DNA of 64,000 bases from Dermanyssus gallinae (GCA_003439945.1 QVRM01005375.1:248001-312000), one strand, 5' to 3'. Numbered from the stretch's first letter, positions 11,435 through 23,534 are shown. Program-made: numbers and translations. The notes: generated by a model from the sequence alone, not told the origin.

Positions 11435-13930
11435 GTTGCTGTTGCTACTGCTTACTTTACTTGATGGGATGAACTGACGAACGAACGAGCGATTGGCTCG
11501 AGCAGGCGGAGCTGGCGCAGCCTCCGCAGCTGCTGGAGTAGTAGGAGCTTGAGGGGTCACGAAGAAGAGGCGGCAGTCTGCAACCAATCACGTCCCGCTA
11601 GAAATCGCCTGAACAAACCAAAAAAAAAAACAACCAATGAATATACACAAGCATGACTACATGTATGCCTGCCTACGTAATGATACGCTCACCCACTCAC
11701 TCACGCATACGAACATTATACATGTACACCTATATATGTTTCTATGCACCCAAGCAGGCGGGCGCGAAGACAAATAGATTTACAGACATACAAGCAACAA
11801 GACAACACCAAACGAGGTATTGACACGGGTAAGCGCGTTGCGAAATGCACGCACGCAAACATTAAGACATACAACCATATACTTATCCCTCTAAACACAT
11901 TAAAGTCACGTGCACAGATACGTTTCCAATCGCTATGACACATAACAAATCAGATCACAGACAGACGTCGTCAGTAACGATCAATGCAAGAGAAACAAAC
12001 ATTGTCTCAATCAATCAATCGAGAAGAGCAGAGCAGAACTTGAAGAAGAGGTGTGCAGTCCAACAGCCCAAACAGTTGTCCGTTTGGACATCGCCTTGGA
12101 CGTCCAGACAGATCTGTCTAAGCTAACAACAGTCAGTTGTCTGCCACATGCGTGCTAAGACACTCGAACTCTGATGGCCCACCGCCTGACACGGCCCATC
12201 AGATGACGCAGCTTTAGTCTATAACGATAACTACACAGACTCGATAGAGAGAGATAGAGAGAGAGAGAGACACACAAAGCCACCCACCACTGTGGCGGTC
12301 GATTCTTGATTGGAGCACCTCTTACCGGCTGTACTATCTGAACTATGTATCCGTGTGTTTATTTTTTTCTCACTTTCGATTGACCGGTCGAGTACCGGTG
12401 TGCAACTACGTATCTCTACCCAGTTGAAGAGTTGAGGACAATGGCCCGGCCGCACCTCACAGAACTCGCACAACCATCAACTACGCTACGCTACGCTACA
12501 CCACAAACAATACACCTGATACATTTACACAAAAAAAAAATTCTATTAAAACCGCTCGGCAAATTATTTACCTGCATTATAGGCACATAATGAATTGTCC
12601 GGAAGGACATTCGCATAAACTGCAGACACACTGCAACTACATTACAACGCAGCCAACGAGAATCCAGCTCGTCGTTCGTCTATCCAGCACGTACCCTCGT
12701 CGACTGATGAAATCCACCCTCCACACCAGGCCTTTTCTACTTCCAACGAGTGAGCGAACGAGCCAGCCAGCCAGCCATCGACTTACATACACAGCGCTGA
12801 GACAGTCAGACAGATAGATAGACAGACAGACAGACAAACACAAGGTCCGACGACGGTAGTCATTCGACGGACAGCAAACGACGATGGGACAATCCCACTG
12901 CCAATCGCCGAACCGGCGTAAGCAACAGCAACAACAACAACAGCAACAGCAACAATAACGACAACAACAACAGCAACAACAATATCGACATCCACAGCGC
13001 TAACTCTCTCATTGATGATGACAAGCCATCTCCACTGCTGGTCGCGCTGCTGTTGTTGCCTCTATTCCTCTCTCTCCTCCCCCTTCTCTCCACCCCTGTC
13101 TCTCTCTCCCTTCCCCCTGTCTCTCCCCCCCCTCCCCCCCCCCTCCATGCATCCACTCCACCAACATGAGCATGAGCACCACCAGCCAGCAGAGCCGCTC
13201 ACTTGTACGGTGGGTGCTCAGGCTGTTTGTCTGACTGTCTGTCTATCTATCTATCTATCTGTCTGCATGTCTGCCTACCCGCTTGCCCTCCCAGCCGCCC
13301 TTGCCGGTTCGGAGAGGGCGCCACCGCCACCATCACCGCCACCACCAGCAGCGGCGGCGGCGGCGGCGGCCGCAGAAGCAACAGCGGCCGATCGTGCCTC
13401 GTTCATGTTGGGGAGGCGATCATGTTGATCTGGCTGCACCACCAATCAGCACCACCATGCGCCGCAGCAAGGGCAACAGCAACACAATGACGACGACGAT
13501 GGCGCCGTTCGTGGTTGTGGTGTCGGTGATTTGTGTTGCTGCTCGAGACAGAGCGATAGATTGTGGATGAGCAGTGGCTGGATGGGTTGGTGGGTGATTG
13601 GGTTCGCGACGGCTTTTTGCGCGCCACTTTGTCAGCTGGTGGTGGCGGTGGCGGTGGCGGTGATGGTCATTTGATCGTGGCATCGTGTTCGTTTGCACTG
13701 CTCGAGTGCAAGCTATGGCTGTAGTTATGAATGACTGATTTGACGTGACCACGACGATCGTCTGGCGTTCGCCGCTAAAAGAGCAACAACAAAAAAAAAT
13801 CGGAGCAAAAGGTCAAATGAATGAGAAAACGAGATAGAGAAAACAAGGTCTAAATGTCACGCCATCTTTAGACTCCACCTTAAGTACACCACGTCTTCCG
13901 TCGATGCAACTGGCTGTCGCCGAGCAGGTA

Positions 13931-15272
13931 AACTCGTTTGTTTTGCTCACTATAGCTCACTATAACTGTCTGTCTCTCTATCTCTCTCAGAGGGAACCAC
14001 AAACAAAGCGAGGGCAAACACTGGTTTTCATTGAACCTTAACTTGGCAAATAAATAACAATATCGTCATAATGATGGCGACGACGATCATGATGATGATG
14101 ATGAAGTTGACGACGGTTGAAGCTTGTGCTCCTCGTCGCCTCGAATGATGCCGCTCCTTCCGTCAGTCAGCTGGCTAATTAGCTGAACGTTACAATCGTA
14201 GTATTCGAAGACTCCTTCGAAGTACACATTCCTGAGTCCGGAATGTGTACAGAATGTGAACAAACAGACAGACATACACGTACATGCTGGCATGCACTGT
14301 TTACTATCTAAAAGGTGCAAATCTTCTTTGGTAGTTCGTTGACGTACAGAATAGCAGCTCAAAGTCGTAGGCGGACGTCATCATCAATCACTGTTCACAT
14401 CTATCTTCATAGCTCTGCAAGAAACAATTTTAGTGTTGCTGCACTGTTCGAATTGTACAGCTGTTTATGCACACTTTACCAGTATGATTGTTCTTGCATC
14501 GGTGCGCGAGCTGTGGCACGCTCTATCGGCTATAGCAAGATGCCGACATAGTAAACTCTGATCTGAAATTAGAGTACGTTTACTATGGATGTTGGTCTTT
14601 GTTGGCATTGTTGGCTTTGTTGTTGTTGTTCAACTTAGTGTACACTTGAACAGATGTACGTTTCGTACTTTCCTATGCATATCAGTGGCGTGGATAAGTG
14701 GAAAAGCACTCAGCGAGGTAACGTCGCACAAGTCATCCCGGAATGACATTCGATACGTCTGATGTCGTCCTGCGTATGAGTCAGTTAACTACCAACAACC
14801 ACCTAGCGACCTCTCTGTGGAACAACAGGCCAGTCAACCATTTGATTAATTCCTTAGAAACGATGTCAGGCGCGCGTTCAACGTTCTTGAAATGATGGCG
14901 GCACCGTGTCTTGCCTTGACGCAGCTTTATAGTTATCAATCGTGTTTACCATCTTGCAACGCTGCGAAAATACAGCGAATAAGCCACTACTGGTCGTTGA
15001 GTCATAGATAGAACATCTATTGAATACAGGAAACAACTTGTCGAGGTGCCGTTACACGTTGCAGAGTCGTTCTCAATAGTTTTCTAGTGCTAGGATTGTG
15101 CGACGATATACGAGTGCACTGCTCAAGCGTACTGCGGTCAGTTTACTGCGAATTAGTTTAAGCTAAATACTTTTGCCAATACTGACTGTTGGGGAAAATG
15201 TCGCCTAAACTAGATACTAACGCCATATTTACGCTTGAGAAGATGTCGTAAATGTTTATACATATGTATGTA
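13931..15272. other. intergenic with small hairpins
   Basis: No gene is recognised. GTACACATTCC at 14222-14232 pairs exactly with 14240-14250 (11-bp stem, 7-base loop). CATAGTAAAC at 14547-14556 pairs exactly with 14578-14587. Confidence 0.6.
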
Positions 15273-15274
15273 TA

Positions 15275-16595
15275 CATAGTGTGTTCAAAACGTATCGCGA
15301 CTTTTGTGTTTTTTCAAAAATTATTCATTTTTTCATGAATATCTATTTTGTCCCCTTCAAAGTAATCCCCATGAGATATTATACACTTGTGCCAACGGTT
15401 TTTCCAATCTTCGAAGCACTTCAAAAAACCTTTTTTTTTTATCTTGTTCAGCTCCTCCTTCGATGCCGTCTTTATCTCGTCAAGCGTAGCGTAACGTCGT
15501 CCTTTCATGGGCCTCTTCAGTTTAGGGAACAAGAAAAAGTCACAGGGGGCCAGATCTGGGGAATACGGTGGCTGCGGCATCATTAGTGAGTTGTTTTTGG
15601 CCAAAAACTCGCGCACAAGCAACGATGTGTGAGCAGGGGCGTTATCGTGGTGCAAAAGCCAATTTTTGTTCTTCCACAAATCCGGGCGTTTCTGGCGGAT
15701 TGCTTCGCGCAAATTGCGCATAACTTGCAGGTAATATTCCTTATTGACCGTTCTACCCTGTGGCAAGAACTCATGATGCACCACGCCCCTGCAATCGAAG
15801 AAAACTGTCAGCAAAACTTTCACATTCGACCGAACTTGGCGCGCTTTTTTCGGTCTTGGTTCGTGCGGCAGCTTCCATTGAGATGATTGAGCTTTGGTTT
15901 CCACGTCATAACCATAAACCCACGATTCGTCACCAGTTATGACCCTCTGGAGCAAATTTGGGTCGTCGCGGACAGAGTCCAACATCTCATTAGCAATGTT
16001 CATGCGATGCTGTTTTTGGTCGCAATTGAGCAATTTTGGTACGAATTTCGCGGCGACCCGTCTCATGCCCAAATCATTGATAAAAATCGAATGGCACGAG
16101 CCAATCGATATGTTTAGGTCCTCAGCAACTTCTCTAACGGTGATTCGACGATTGGCCAATACCATTTTCTCCACTTCATTAATTTTTTCGTCTGTTGTTG
16201 AAGTGCTCGGGCGTCCGGCACGCTCTTCGTCGTTCACATCTTCTCGGCCTTCTGAGAACATTTTGTACCACCGATAAACGTTGCTTCGGTCCAAGGTAGC
16301 TTCTCCGTATGCCACAGTCAACATTCGGAATGCATCCGCGCACTTAATTTCGTTTTTCACACAAAATTTGATACAGGTTCTTTGATCCATTTTTTTGAAT
16401 AGGTAAAAATCGAAGACGATCCAAAACACGTGCAAGCAAAGCAGCTGTCAACAATTAAGTGAACATTCAAAATGGCCGAGCTTGTCGGCATAAGTGAGAG
16501 ACATGAGTACCAACATAACGCCACAAAAAATCGAAATTCGAATATACGTAACCCGCGAAAATTCAAAAGTCGCGATACGTTTTGAACACACCTCG
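15275..16595 (-). mobile_element. mariner transposon, apparently intact
   Basis: This is a 1.32-kb element with terminal inverted repeats. From the fifth base or so inward, GTGTGTTCAAAACGTATCGC and the following bases of the left end are repeated in reverse complement at the right end, about 28 bp without mismatch. TA dinucleotides at 15273-15274 and 16596-16597 match the usual mariner target duplication. Length, ends and a single intronless transposase ORF on the minus strand all fit the family. A long (TA)n tract begins directly outside the right end. The full ORF and near-identical ends suggest recent arrival. Confidence 0.93.
15314..16390 (-). CDS. mariner transposase (DD34D)
   Basis: A 358-codon uninterrupted ORF, against about 345-355 aa usual for mariner transposases. 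It cuts and rejoins the element's own ends at TA targets in the nucleus. The N-terminal half (about residues 1-115) has the paired helix-turn-helix layout of the family, including an AGRPS linker near 58-62. The catalytic acidic residues are visible: D154 in ITGDESW, D249 in [10 protein letters not shown], and D284 in YSPDLAPCD, with 34 residues between the second and third as in DD34D. The WVPHEL motif appears as FVPKLL near 116-121. I start at the ATG in front of DQRTCIKFC, as expected for the family, although the frame stays open 15 codons upstream. No stops or frameshifts are present, so the protein could be functional. Confidence 0.93.
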   Translation of the reverse strand: MDQRTCIKFCVKNEIKCADAFRMLTVAYGEATLDRSNVYRWYKMFSEGREDVNDEERAGRPSTSTTDEKINEVEKMVLANRRITVREVAEDLNISIGSCHSIFINDLGMRRVAAKFVPKLLNCDQKQHRMNIANEMLDSVRDDPNLLQRVITGDESWVYGYDVETKAQSSQWKLPHEPRPKKARQVRSNVKVLLTVFFDCRGVVHHEFLPQGRTVNKEYYLQVMRNLREAIRQKRPDLWKNKNWLLHHDNAPAHTSLLVREFLAKNNSLMMPQPPYSPDLAPCDFFLFPKLKRPMKGRRYATLDEIKTASKEELNKIKKKGFLKCFEDWKNRWHKCIISHGDYFEGDKIDIHEKMNNF

Positions 16596-16597
16596 TA

Positions 16598-16659
16598 TAT
16601 ATGCATATATGCATATGTATATATATATATATATATATATATGCATATGTATATATATA

Positions 16660-16732
<73 letters not shown>

Positions 16733-16756
16733 GCATATATATATATACATGTACAT
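16598..16756. repeat. (TA)n tract with ATGCATAT interruptions
   Basis: A long TA-dinucleotide tract immediately outside the right mariner end, broken by ATGCATAT and ATGTATAT units. Tyr/Ile ORFs in this tract are artefacts. Confidence 0.92.
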
Positions 16757-17176
16757 GTATGCAACCATGCACGTCTATTAGGTCATGGTTGCTAGTTGTC
16801 ATCTGTGACAACAGTAAATGTTATGTCAAGCGATAGGTGAATGTGTCTGCTGTCACATACACACACATATACATATATATTATAGATGTATACATGTTTT
16901 GTTAAAAGTGACATTGGCGGTGTAATTTGACTTAAGTCTGAGGAGTTAGTTGCGTGTCTTCGGTCGAAACGCTTGTTAGGATTTCGAGGAATGACCACTT
17001 GTGGCAGGGCTCTTAGCATTTGGTTAATATGAATGAAATGTAGCCACCATGCCACTACTATAGCTACTGTTAGTAATCATCGTAACCACAACGACAATGA
17101 AGATGATGATTATTATTATAAGATGAGGAGGATCTGGATGGAAAAGGTGGTGCTGCTAGTGCTCGGCGTCGCCGTC
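16757..17176. other. intergenic between mariner and fold-back element
   Basis: No gene is recognised. The stretch contains a small CA/TA run near 16858-16880 and CAACGACAATGAAGATG-type low-complexity sequence near 17090-17130. Confidence 0.4.
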
Positions 17177-18239
17177 TATATACAGGCTGTTGCAGGAATA
17201 TTTGAAGCGCGATATGCAGAATTGTAGAGCTCGTTAAAGCAAATATTTTTTCCAATAGAACATGGTCTCTGAGAAGTCTTGTTTCGGAGTGAGAGTGAAA
17301 TAACTACAATTTGTGACACTGGTGTTTTTGCCCGACATAGGAGCACAAAATGTGCTGTTGCGAGACAACTAGTCTTCCTAGACAGAAACTAAGCACACCA
17401 TCGTGTTCGTGATAAAATTCTGCTCCATCTGAAGAGTATGCAAGGCCGGTCAGAAGACGCGACATGGTCGCTTAGAAGAGAATTCGCCAAAAATAAAGTT
17501 CTTTATTAGCGTTCACGCCAAATACTTTAGAATCATAATCCTACAACCACTCACAGCGCTCAAAACGGACATATTCAGCCAATGCGCAATTCATGGCGAT
17601 CATTTTGGTACCAAACATATGTCCATGCGAGCTGTGGTTGTGGAGTAATAACGATTTTTCGGCGGGACGTCCAGATTAAGTGCATGTAAAATGACTGTGT
17701 GGCGACGTTCACTACCGCCGACGTGTCGTGCGACAGTCGCAGTGCGTCATTTTTCATGCACTTAATCTGGACATCCCGCCGAAAAATCGTAATTACTCCG
17801 CAACCACAGCTTGCATGGACATATGTTTGGTACCAAAATGATCGCCATGAATTGCGCATTGGCTGAATATGTTCGTTTTGAGCGCTGTGAGTGGTTGTAG
17901 GGTTATGATGCTAAAGTATTTGGCGTGAACGCTAATAAAGAACTTTATTTTTGGCGATTTCTCTTCTAAGCGACCATGTCGCGTCTTCTGACGGGCCTTG
18001 CATATTCTTCAGAGGAGCAGAATTTCATCACGAACGCGATGGTGTGCTAGTTTCTTGCAACAGCACATTTTGTGCTCCTATGTCGGGCAAAAACACTAGT
18101 GTCACAAATTGTAGTAATTTCGCTCTCAATCCGAAACAGACTTCTCAGAGACCATGTTCCATTGGAAAAAATATTTGCTTTAACGGCTCTACAATTCTGT
18201 ATATCGCGCTTCAAATATGTCTGCAACACCCTGTATATA
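17177..18239. mobile_element. fold-back (long inverted repeat) element
   Basis: A left arm at about 17177-17695 and a right arm at about 17746-18239 are inverted copies of one another over roughly 500 bp, separated by a spacer of about 50 bp. The outer ends read TACAGGCTGTTGCAG on the left and, reversed, TACAGGGTGTTGCAG on the right. The left arm carries about 20-25 extra bases near 17370-17392. The arms look clearly alike with scattered substitutions. There is no transposase ORF, so this would be a non-autonomous element; ORFs across it are palindromic read-throughs. The right end abuts a (TA)n run (18234-18258), which hides any target duplication. The superfamily is not assigned. Confidence 0.88.
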
Positions 18240-18259
18240 TATATATATATATATATATC

Positions 18260-20308
18260 GCTGGACTTTAAACAATTCATGTTAGTTCGAAATTATGTTT
18301 TTCAAACATTTGAACGCGAGCAGCTCTAGTTACCATTGCAGCATACTATCCATTTTGCATGGCTATACTTGAGCTCACGCAATTTTCAACTACTATTTAA
18401 ATGGGGTATCTTTCTTATCATTTTGACTTTTTTTTTGTCCAATGATATCGTCAACCACGCTAATGCGCGTTTACTTATAATGAACATTACTTCTGCCACT
18501 AATCGCAACAAGTAACAAGTTCACCAGTCAAACTAGACGGCAAATAGCGCTTTCGACGGACGCCTTCGACACCTATAGATTGATTTTTACTAGAGGTTAG
18601 TTGAGCCTATATACTCGCTCGAACTGGATCGAGATGTTGTGAAGGTAAACTTATAGACATCAGCACAATTGCAACTGATGTTTACGGGCTCTGTATATAC
18701 AAATGATATAACTTACTTTGAAACTTCTTATACGTTCTTATAGCGAAATTGAACAACTTAGCCTATAGGCAGCGTCGCATTTAACGTTGATACTTTGTAA
18801 GCAACCTTCCTATTTTATACACATTGACGCTGTCGTGCGATCTGTTAATGATGGAAATGTTTTGTTCATAATTCGGTAAGGTTTAAAAGACGATTACGGT
18901 TGCGCAGATCGCCATGATGAGAGTCTCTTTTTAAAACGGAACTATGCTCTTCATGGTTTATATTTAGACTATTGAATGCATTTCACAGTATCGAAGCAGG
19001 AAAAATTAATTGAACATTTCCTGTGACGGCCAACTATAATTAATCAGCGGGGTAATCATAGTCATGCACGCATAAAGTTTTGTTGATGCATTTTTAGGTC
19101 AAATTCTTCTTACCCTTAAGGTACCCAGAATCATCCTTTGCGATGCATAGGGCACATCTCTACTAACAATTTGAAAATGCGTAAAAAACATTCTAAAACA
19201 ATTTGGGGCGCTGTCAATAATGTTTTCTGGCAGTGTACCAACCCAAATACGTTAAGTGCCGGAATATGCCGTTATCACTGAAGCAAGATAAGAAAAATCT
19301 TGGATTGGCTTTAAACTGAGTTTATATACTAATATTGCAGTCGTTTCAATACGTCGGATCGAAACTCGGCCCCATGAGTGTTGTTAAGTCACTCACGTAG
19401 AATTCTAATTTAATCTACACTCTCTCTCTCTCTACGCTACTACTCTGTCACCACTAAGTTTTCAAGTTTTCGATTGACCTTTAGATTGACCTTGGATACA
19501 TTAAAATTAGTTAAATTACTGTAAAGTATAGCCGTATTTTTGTGTATGTGACGGACATCAAGTTGTCGTTAGAAACCTCTTACTGTTGCCAATCATTATT
19601 AACATTGTTACAGATGCTATCATGAAGTTGCCTGTGCTATTGACTGGTTGATTCGGTCCGCTCTCACCGAAGAATGACAAATTGTTTCCATAATATGTCA
19701 CCCGTCAGCCAGCCTGCCTGCTTCGATAGGTACGGAGACGTATTCGGTAAAAAAGATCGAAACAAGTGACTTTGACACCGCTACTGGGGTCTGCAGCTTA
19801 CGAGCTGACTGTATGACTGTCTGGTTGGGTGATACGATGGCCTTGACAGCGCCACCAGTGCATCGTCAAGCATGTAACATAACCAGCATATCATACGTAG
19901 GGAGCGTATGTGTGTGTGCACAGACATATGCTTTTTAGAAGTCCGAAAGATATACCGAATATAAATCAAATAAGAAAAAAAAACAGTTGATCTATGACGT
20001 CAACGCAACCGAAGTTTTACTGATCAAATCGTTATTTGATTATAATTCTGAAAGCATTTTACGGCGCGTTCTGCTCATGATGACAGAATCGTCAGAAGTC
20101 GGAAACTCTGAAGAAGGACCGTTCTTGACCTATTATAATAAGCCTAACGCGTTCATATATACGCAGATATTAAACATATATGTCAGTTAAAAACACCATT
20201 ATTTAGTCAAAAAGGCGATAGATACTACAGATATAAACTCCAATAGTACCTATATTTATTGTATGTGTGTAGGCGTTTAATTATGTTATTGCATAATATT
20301 GGGTCTAC
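18260..20308. other. AT-rich intergenic, no gene recognised
   Basis: Nothing recognisable on either strand. A short (CT)n run lies near 19421-19433. Confidence 0.45.
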
Positions 20309-20367
20309 AAAAAGTTTTTTTCGGTTTTTTAATGATTCTCTACGGACAAAACCGAAAAAAACTTTTT
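20309..20367. repeat. 20-bp perfect inverted repeat
   Basis: AAAAAGTTTTTTTCGGTTTT at 20309-20328 is the exact reverse complement of 20348-20367, with a 19-base loop. Confidence 0.9.
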
Positions 20368-20399
20368 TCTGTTTCTAATTTCTGTTTCTAACTGCACCT

Positions 20400-20489
20400 A
20401 ATTTGCAAATCCTTGAAAAAATAAAAAGAGCTGACTGTGTTGCCTCAACACAGTCGCTCTTTTTTTATTTTTTCAAGGATTTGCAAATT
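20400..20489. repeat. 90-nt near-perfect hairpin with 3-nt loop
   Basis: The outer stem pairs 20400-20431 with 20456-20489, fully complementary except for two extra T in the right arm. The inner stem GACTGTGTTG at 20433-20442 pairs exactly with 20446-20455. One unpaired base lies at 20432 and the loop is CCT. The total is about 42 paired bases. The size is that of a microRNA precursor or short hairpin, but no expression evidence is available. Confidence 0.88.
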
Positions 20490-20511
20490 GAGTACAAAAT
20501 AAATACGCAAA

Positions 20512-20517
<6 letters not shown>

Positions 20518-20608
<91 letters not shown>

Positions 20609-20618
20609 CATATATATA
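20518..20618. repeat. (TA)n microsatellite
   Basis: About 100 bases of TA dinucleotides with two TACATA interruptions near the end. Confidence 0.92.
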
Positions 20619-21083
20619 ATTTACTGGGCATTAACAATTGTGCCCTCTTGTACGCGTCGAACCAAGCACACTCCGGTTAGTCATAATATAGTTCCAGACA
20701 CAACTGGCTAGGATGCACAACACAGCAGCCGCATTTCCACTCAGAACGTCTAAAGGTAACCTCTGTCGGAAAAATGGGTAGCATGGTACAGTGAGTAGAT
20801 ATCTACAGCATTCGTACCACGTGACAGCTCTCGATAAAGGGCTAGGTGTTAGGGGTCTCCAGAACTCCCATACCTTTATCTTTTTGGGGTGGCCCCCAGT
20901 CCTGTGCTGTAGGTGGATCAGTAGTCGGTGTGGATAAGAGAGGCGCAGTTCAAGGACTCAAGGCTTGAATTAAAACTACATCCACAGGCAGTTGGACTGG
21001 ACCAGGCTAACTTAATTGCACGAAATAAGACTAGCCTACAAAAAGTTTAGAAATAAACTCAATGGAGTTATGTTGAGCAGGTG
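20619..21083. other. intergenic, no gene recognised
   Basis: No domain or repeat recognised. Confidence 0.4.
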
Positions 21084-21330
21084 TTATTGAGAGCGAAATG
21101 TGTTAAGATCGAGGATAAGCCTTTCAGCACGGGGTTCATTCAGAAGGCTAAAGTTGCTAGAACGGAACTTGGCGAACCAATTGTAGCCTAAACTCTTTGC
21201 ATTGCTATCCTCGCCAAGTACCCTCCAAATATTTCGGACAGTTTCCGTAGAAGTAAGGCCTCTTTTGAGTTCATACGAATTGCCGCCTAACTTTACTACT
21301 GTTTTTGTTGTCCATCTCAACAGAATTCCT
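21084..21330 (-). pseudogene. mariner transposase N-terminal relic
   Basis: On the minus strand the frame reads ETVRNIWRVLGEDSNAKSLG, then YNWFAKFRSSNFSLLNEPRA, which is the N-terminal helix-turn-helix (HTH_48 type) of mariner-like transposases, ending near LDLNTF. No catalytic domain follows, and the usual GRP linker has decayed. It differs from the intact mariner at 15.3 kb, so it stems from another mariner subfamily. It is too fragmentary for ends or target duplications to be seen. Confidence 0.6.
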
Positions 21331-22248
21331 GCGGCAGAAAATAACGAATGGGATAACTTTACGAAGCTCCCGAATATTCTACGCTCTTTTGCAATCCTTT
21401 GCACCATTGTAGCACCCATGCTGCCACAAGGACTGTTGGGGAAACCCAAGATACCTCAACATGTCCGGGGAATCGGTGCATTGAAGATGTCTCCTACGGC
21501 GGTTCCAAACCCGTTGGTTTGGCATTTCCAATACCGTAGTGGACTCAGGATGGTCTCGATATCTGTTTTGTAATCATAGCAGACTTCTCAGAGGCGTGGC
21601 AGGCTTTAAAAAAACATAACTTTAAATTCCAGTTACATTATATTTATCCTAGTATATAGTTGTATAGGAAATTCAACCACTATATATACACACAAATTAT
21701 CAGAATTTGCATGCGATGGCACCTCAATGAGTTTTGTAGTATATGACCAGGAAGTACCGCTCTTTGCATCACATATTAAGTTTTAGGCAAAAGCGACGCT
21801 TCGATTACGTTTGGCAAGCATGTTAACTGAGTCAGGACAGATCTGAGTCAGCATTGGTTGTAAAGATAGAGAACTACGATTTCCGTACGTGAGTATGCAC
21901 CTTGACTTCAAGAAGCAATTAGCTGCGCAAGTCAAAGTCAACTTGGACGAAGGTTATGAGGACCCTGCACCAGTTTCTCGTACGGAGAACTAGGAACAGT
22001 TTATTTTTAAATTCATTATTTACACGTGGCCGAATCAATTGAAGGCGAAGTGCTCCTTAGGCGTCAACTGGAGCTCGCTGCGCCAAAAAACATCCACCGT
22101 ATTTCCACGAAAGATCACCGAATGATATAAACATGTGGAAGCAAGATGTGTGCTGTGATTACTGATTTCTAATCAAAAACACACGAACGAAAGGGGAGGG
22201 CACTAGCCTCCAATGAGAGGGTGTATTGTAATAAGAGGAAAAAAGAAA

Positions 22249-22252
<4 letters not shown>
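21331..22252. other. intergenic, no gene recognised
   Basis: ORFs here lack recognisable domains. Confidence 0.4.

Positions 22253-22283
<31 letters not shown>
22253..22283. repeat. (TA)n microsatellite
   Basis: An uninterrupted TA run. Confidence 0.9.
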
Positions 22284-22285
<2 letters not shown>

Positions 22286-23031
22286 CGTACTAACCGAAGC
22301 TAAGCTGTGGCATGGTCTCTTCTTTTTTGAAGAGCTTTCGGAGATTTCGTAGGAAGGGGTATTAATCGCCAGAACTGTGTATTTAGTGTTAAAAATGTAT
22401 TACTTAAGTGTTGAGTGGAACACAAATCAAAATACGTACATATTTACCTTTCCCCTTGGGAACTCTGTCCCACACATAAAAGAATGTCAGACAGGTAACA
22501 TTCAGACACGACAGTTACCCTCGACGTGAGCTAATTATATATCGACTTTGGATACTGCTCGCTTAATTTGTTTGGGCAGTACTTGGAGGGCATCACGTGC
22601 TTCAAGCTCACTTTATTTGAATTGGTTCGGAGAAAGAATGTGTTCTCGTAATCAGTCCGTTGAATCACCATGTTGTAGAACATCTGTTTTCACATTTGAT
22701 CTGTGGTTACTGTCGATAGTGGTTAGAAGCTTTTCTAAATTCCCCGTTTTTGAAAAGCGAAAAATTGCCTAGATATGGGTCGTGTCAGTAACATTGCATT
22801 TTCGGTGGTCCTGTCACCAATTTCTCGGTCTAACAACGAGAACGTCAGAACGATCGACGATCAGTGCTTCCTGTGAACGTGTTGAGTACATACTAATATT
22901 AATAACTTTGTTATCTCGGCATATAACGTGGATACTGTCTCTATTCTGTTCGATCCGGTTCATTTCTATGATCTACGTTCCCCCAGCGTATAGGCTGTTG
23001 TCAACGGTCGGGTTCAAGCCGAATCGAAACA
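22284..23031. other. upstream region of the FANCE-like gene
   Basis: No coding exon recognised. The promoter and 5' untranslated sequence of the gene starting at 23032 should lie here, but I see no clear TATA box. Confidence 0.35.
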
Positions 23032-23484
23032 ATGGAGGAGTTCATCTTGTCATCACCGGCAGACCTATCGTCCAGGCCAGCATTGTCGGTGCCTTTGCAG
23101 CGTGCCAGGTACCACCACCACCACCACCACCAACAACGACATAATCGCGGTAATGGCCAACAGCCGCCTACGCCAGAACTCGCGGATTTCGGATCTGAGC
23201 TGCTCACGCTACCCACAACCGTTCCGGCACCCGACAAAGCTATTGTCGACTATCTTTTTGCTATGGAGAAAAAAGCCCTACCATCACTAAACGACCGTGC
23301 AAAACTTCTGCAGGGCATCATTCGCGGCGAAACCTTTCCTCATATCCAGCAACGACAGCATCAGCAGCTGGAGGAGGCTGAGTTTCAAATATTCGACGAG
23401 AGCGACACTGACCCAGCTTCTCCTGGCTGGCTTGATGCCATGAGCGATGACGGCAATAACAGTGTCGCACTACCGCTTGGTAAG

Positions 23485-23534
<50 letters not shown>

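Larger units (their letters stand above)
9181..13930. repeat. trinucleotide/tetranucleotide repeat-rich island
   Basis: About 4.7 kb that differ sharply from the AT-rich flanks. Tracts seen include (CCCT)n at 9431-9452, GTG-rich sequence at about 9500-9521, CAC-rich at about 9801-9824, GGT-rich at about 10824-10861, GTT-rich at about 11357-11433, GA-rich at about 12243-12271, CAA/CAG-rich at about 12914-12984, pyrimidine-rich at about 13040-13150, TCTA/TCTG repeats at about 13228-13266, GCG-type repeats at about 13351-13371 and GGTGGC-type repeats at about 13636-13662. ORFs here are homopolymer-rich in all frames on both strands and look like repeat translations. A donor-like CAG|GTAAAC sits at about 13928. 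The island could be the 5' untranslated or regulatory part of a gene lying elsewhere; that is inference. Confidence 0.75.

Noticed and set aside
10800..13752. ORFs with poly-His, poly-Gln, poly-Thr, poly-Cys or poly-Leu
   Set aside because: Trinucleotide repeats keep all frames open, so openness is not evidence of coding.
16494..16836. Several ORFs rich in Tyr, Ile, His and Met
   Set aside because: They are translations of the (TA)n tract next to the mariner. The same applies at 10213, 20403, 34695-35061 and 55408.
17575..17859. 94-codon ORF with mirrored peptide halves
   Set aside because: It reads across the centre of the fold-back element; the mirror pattern is due to the inverted repeat.
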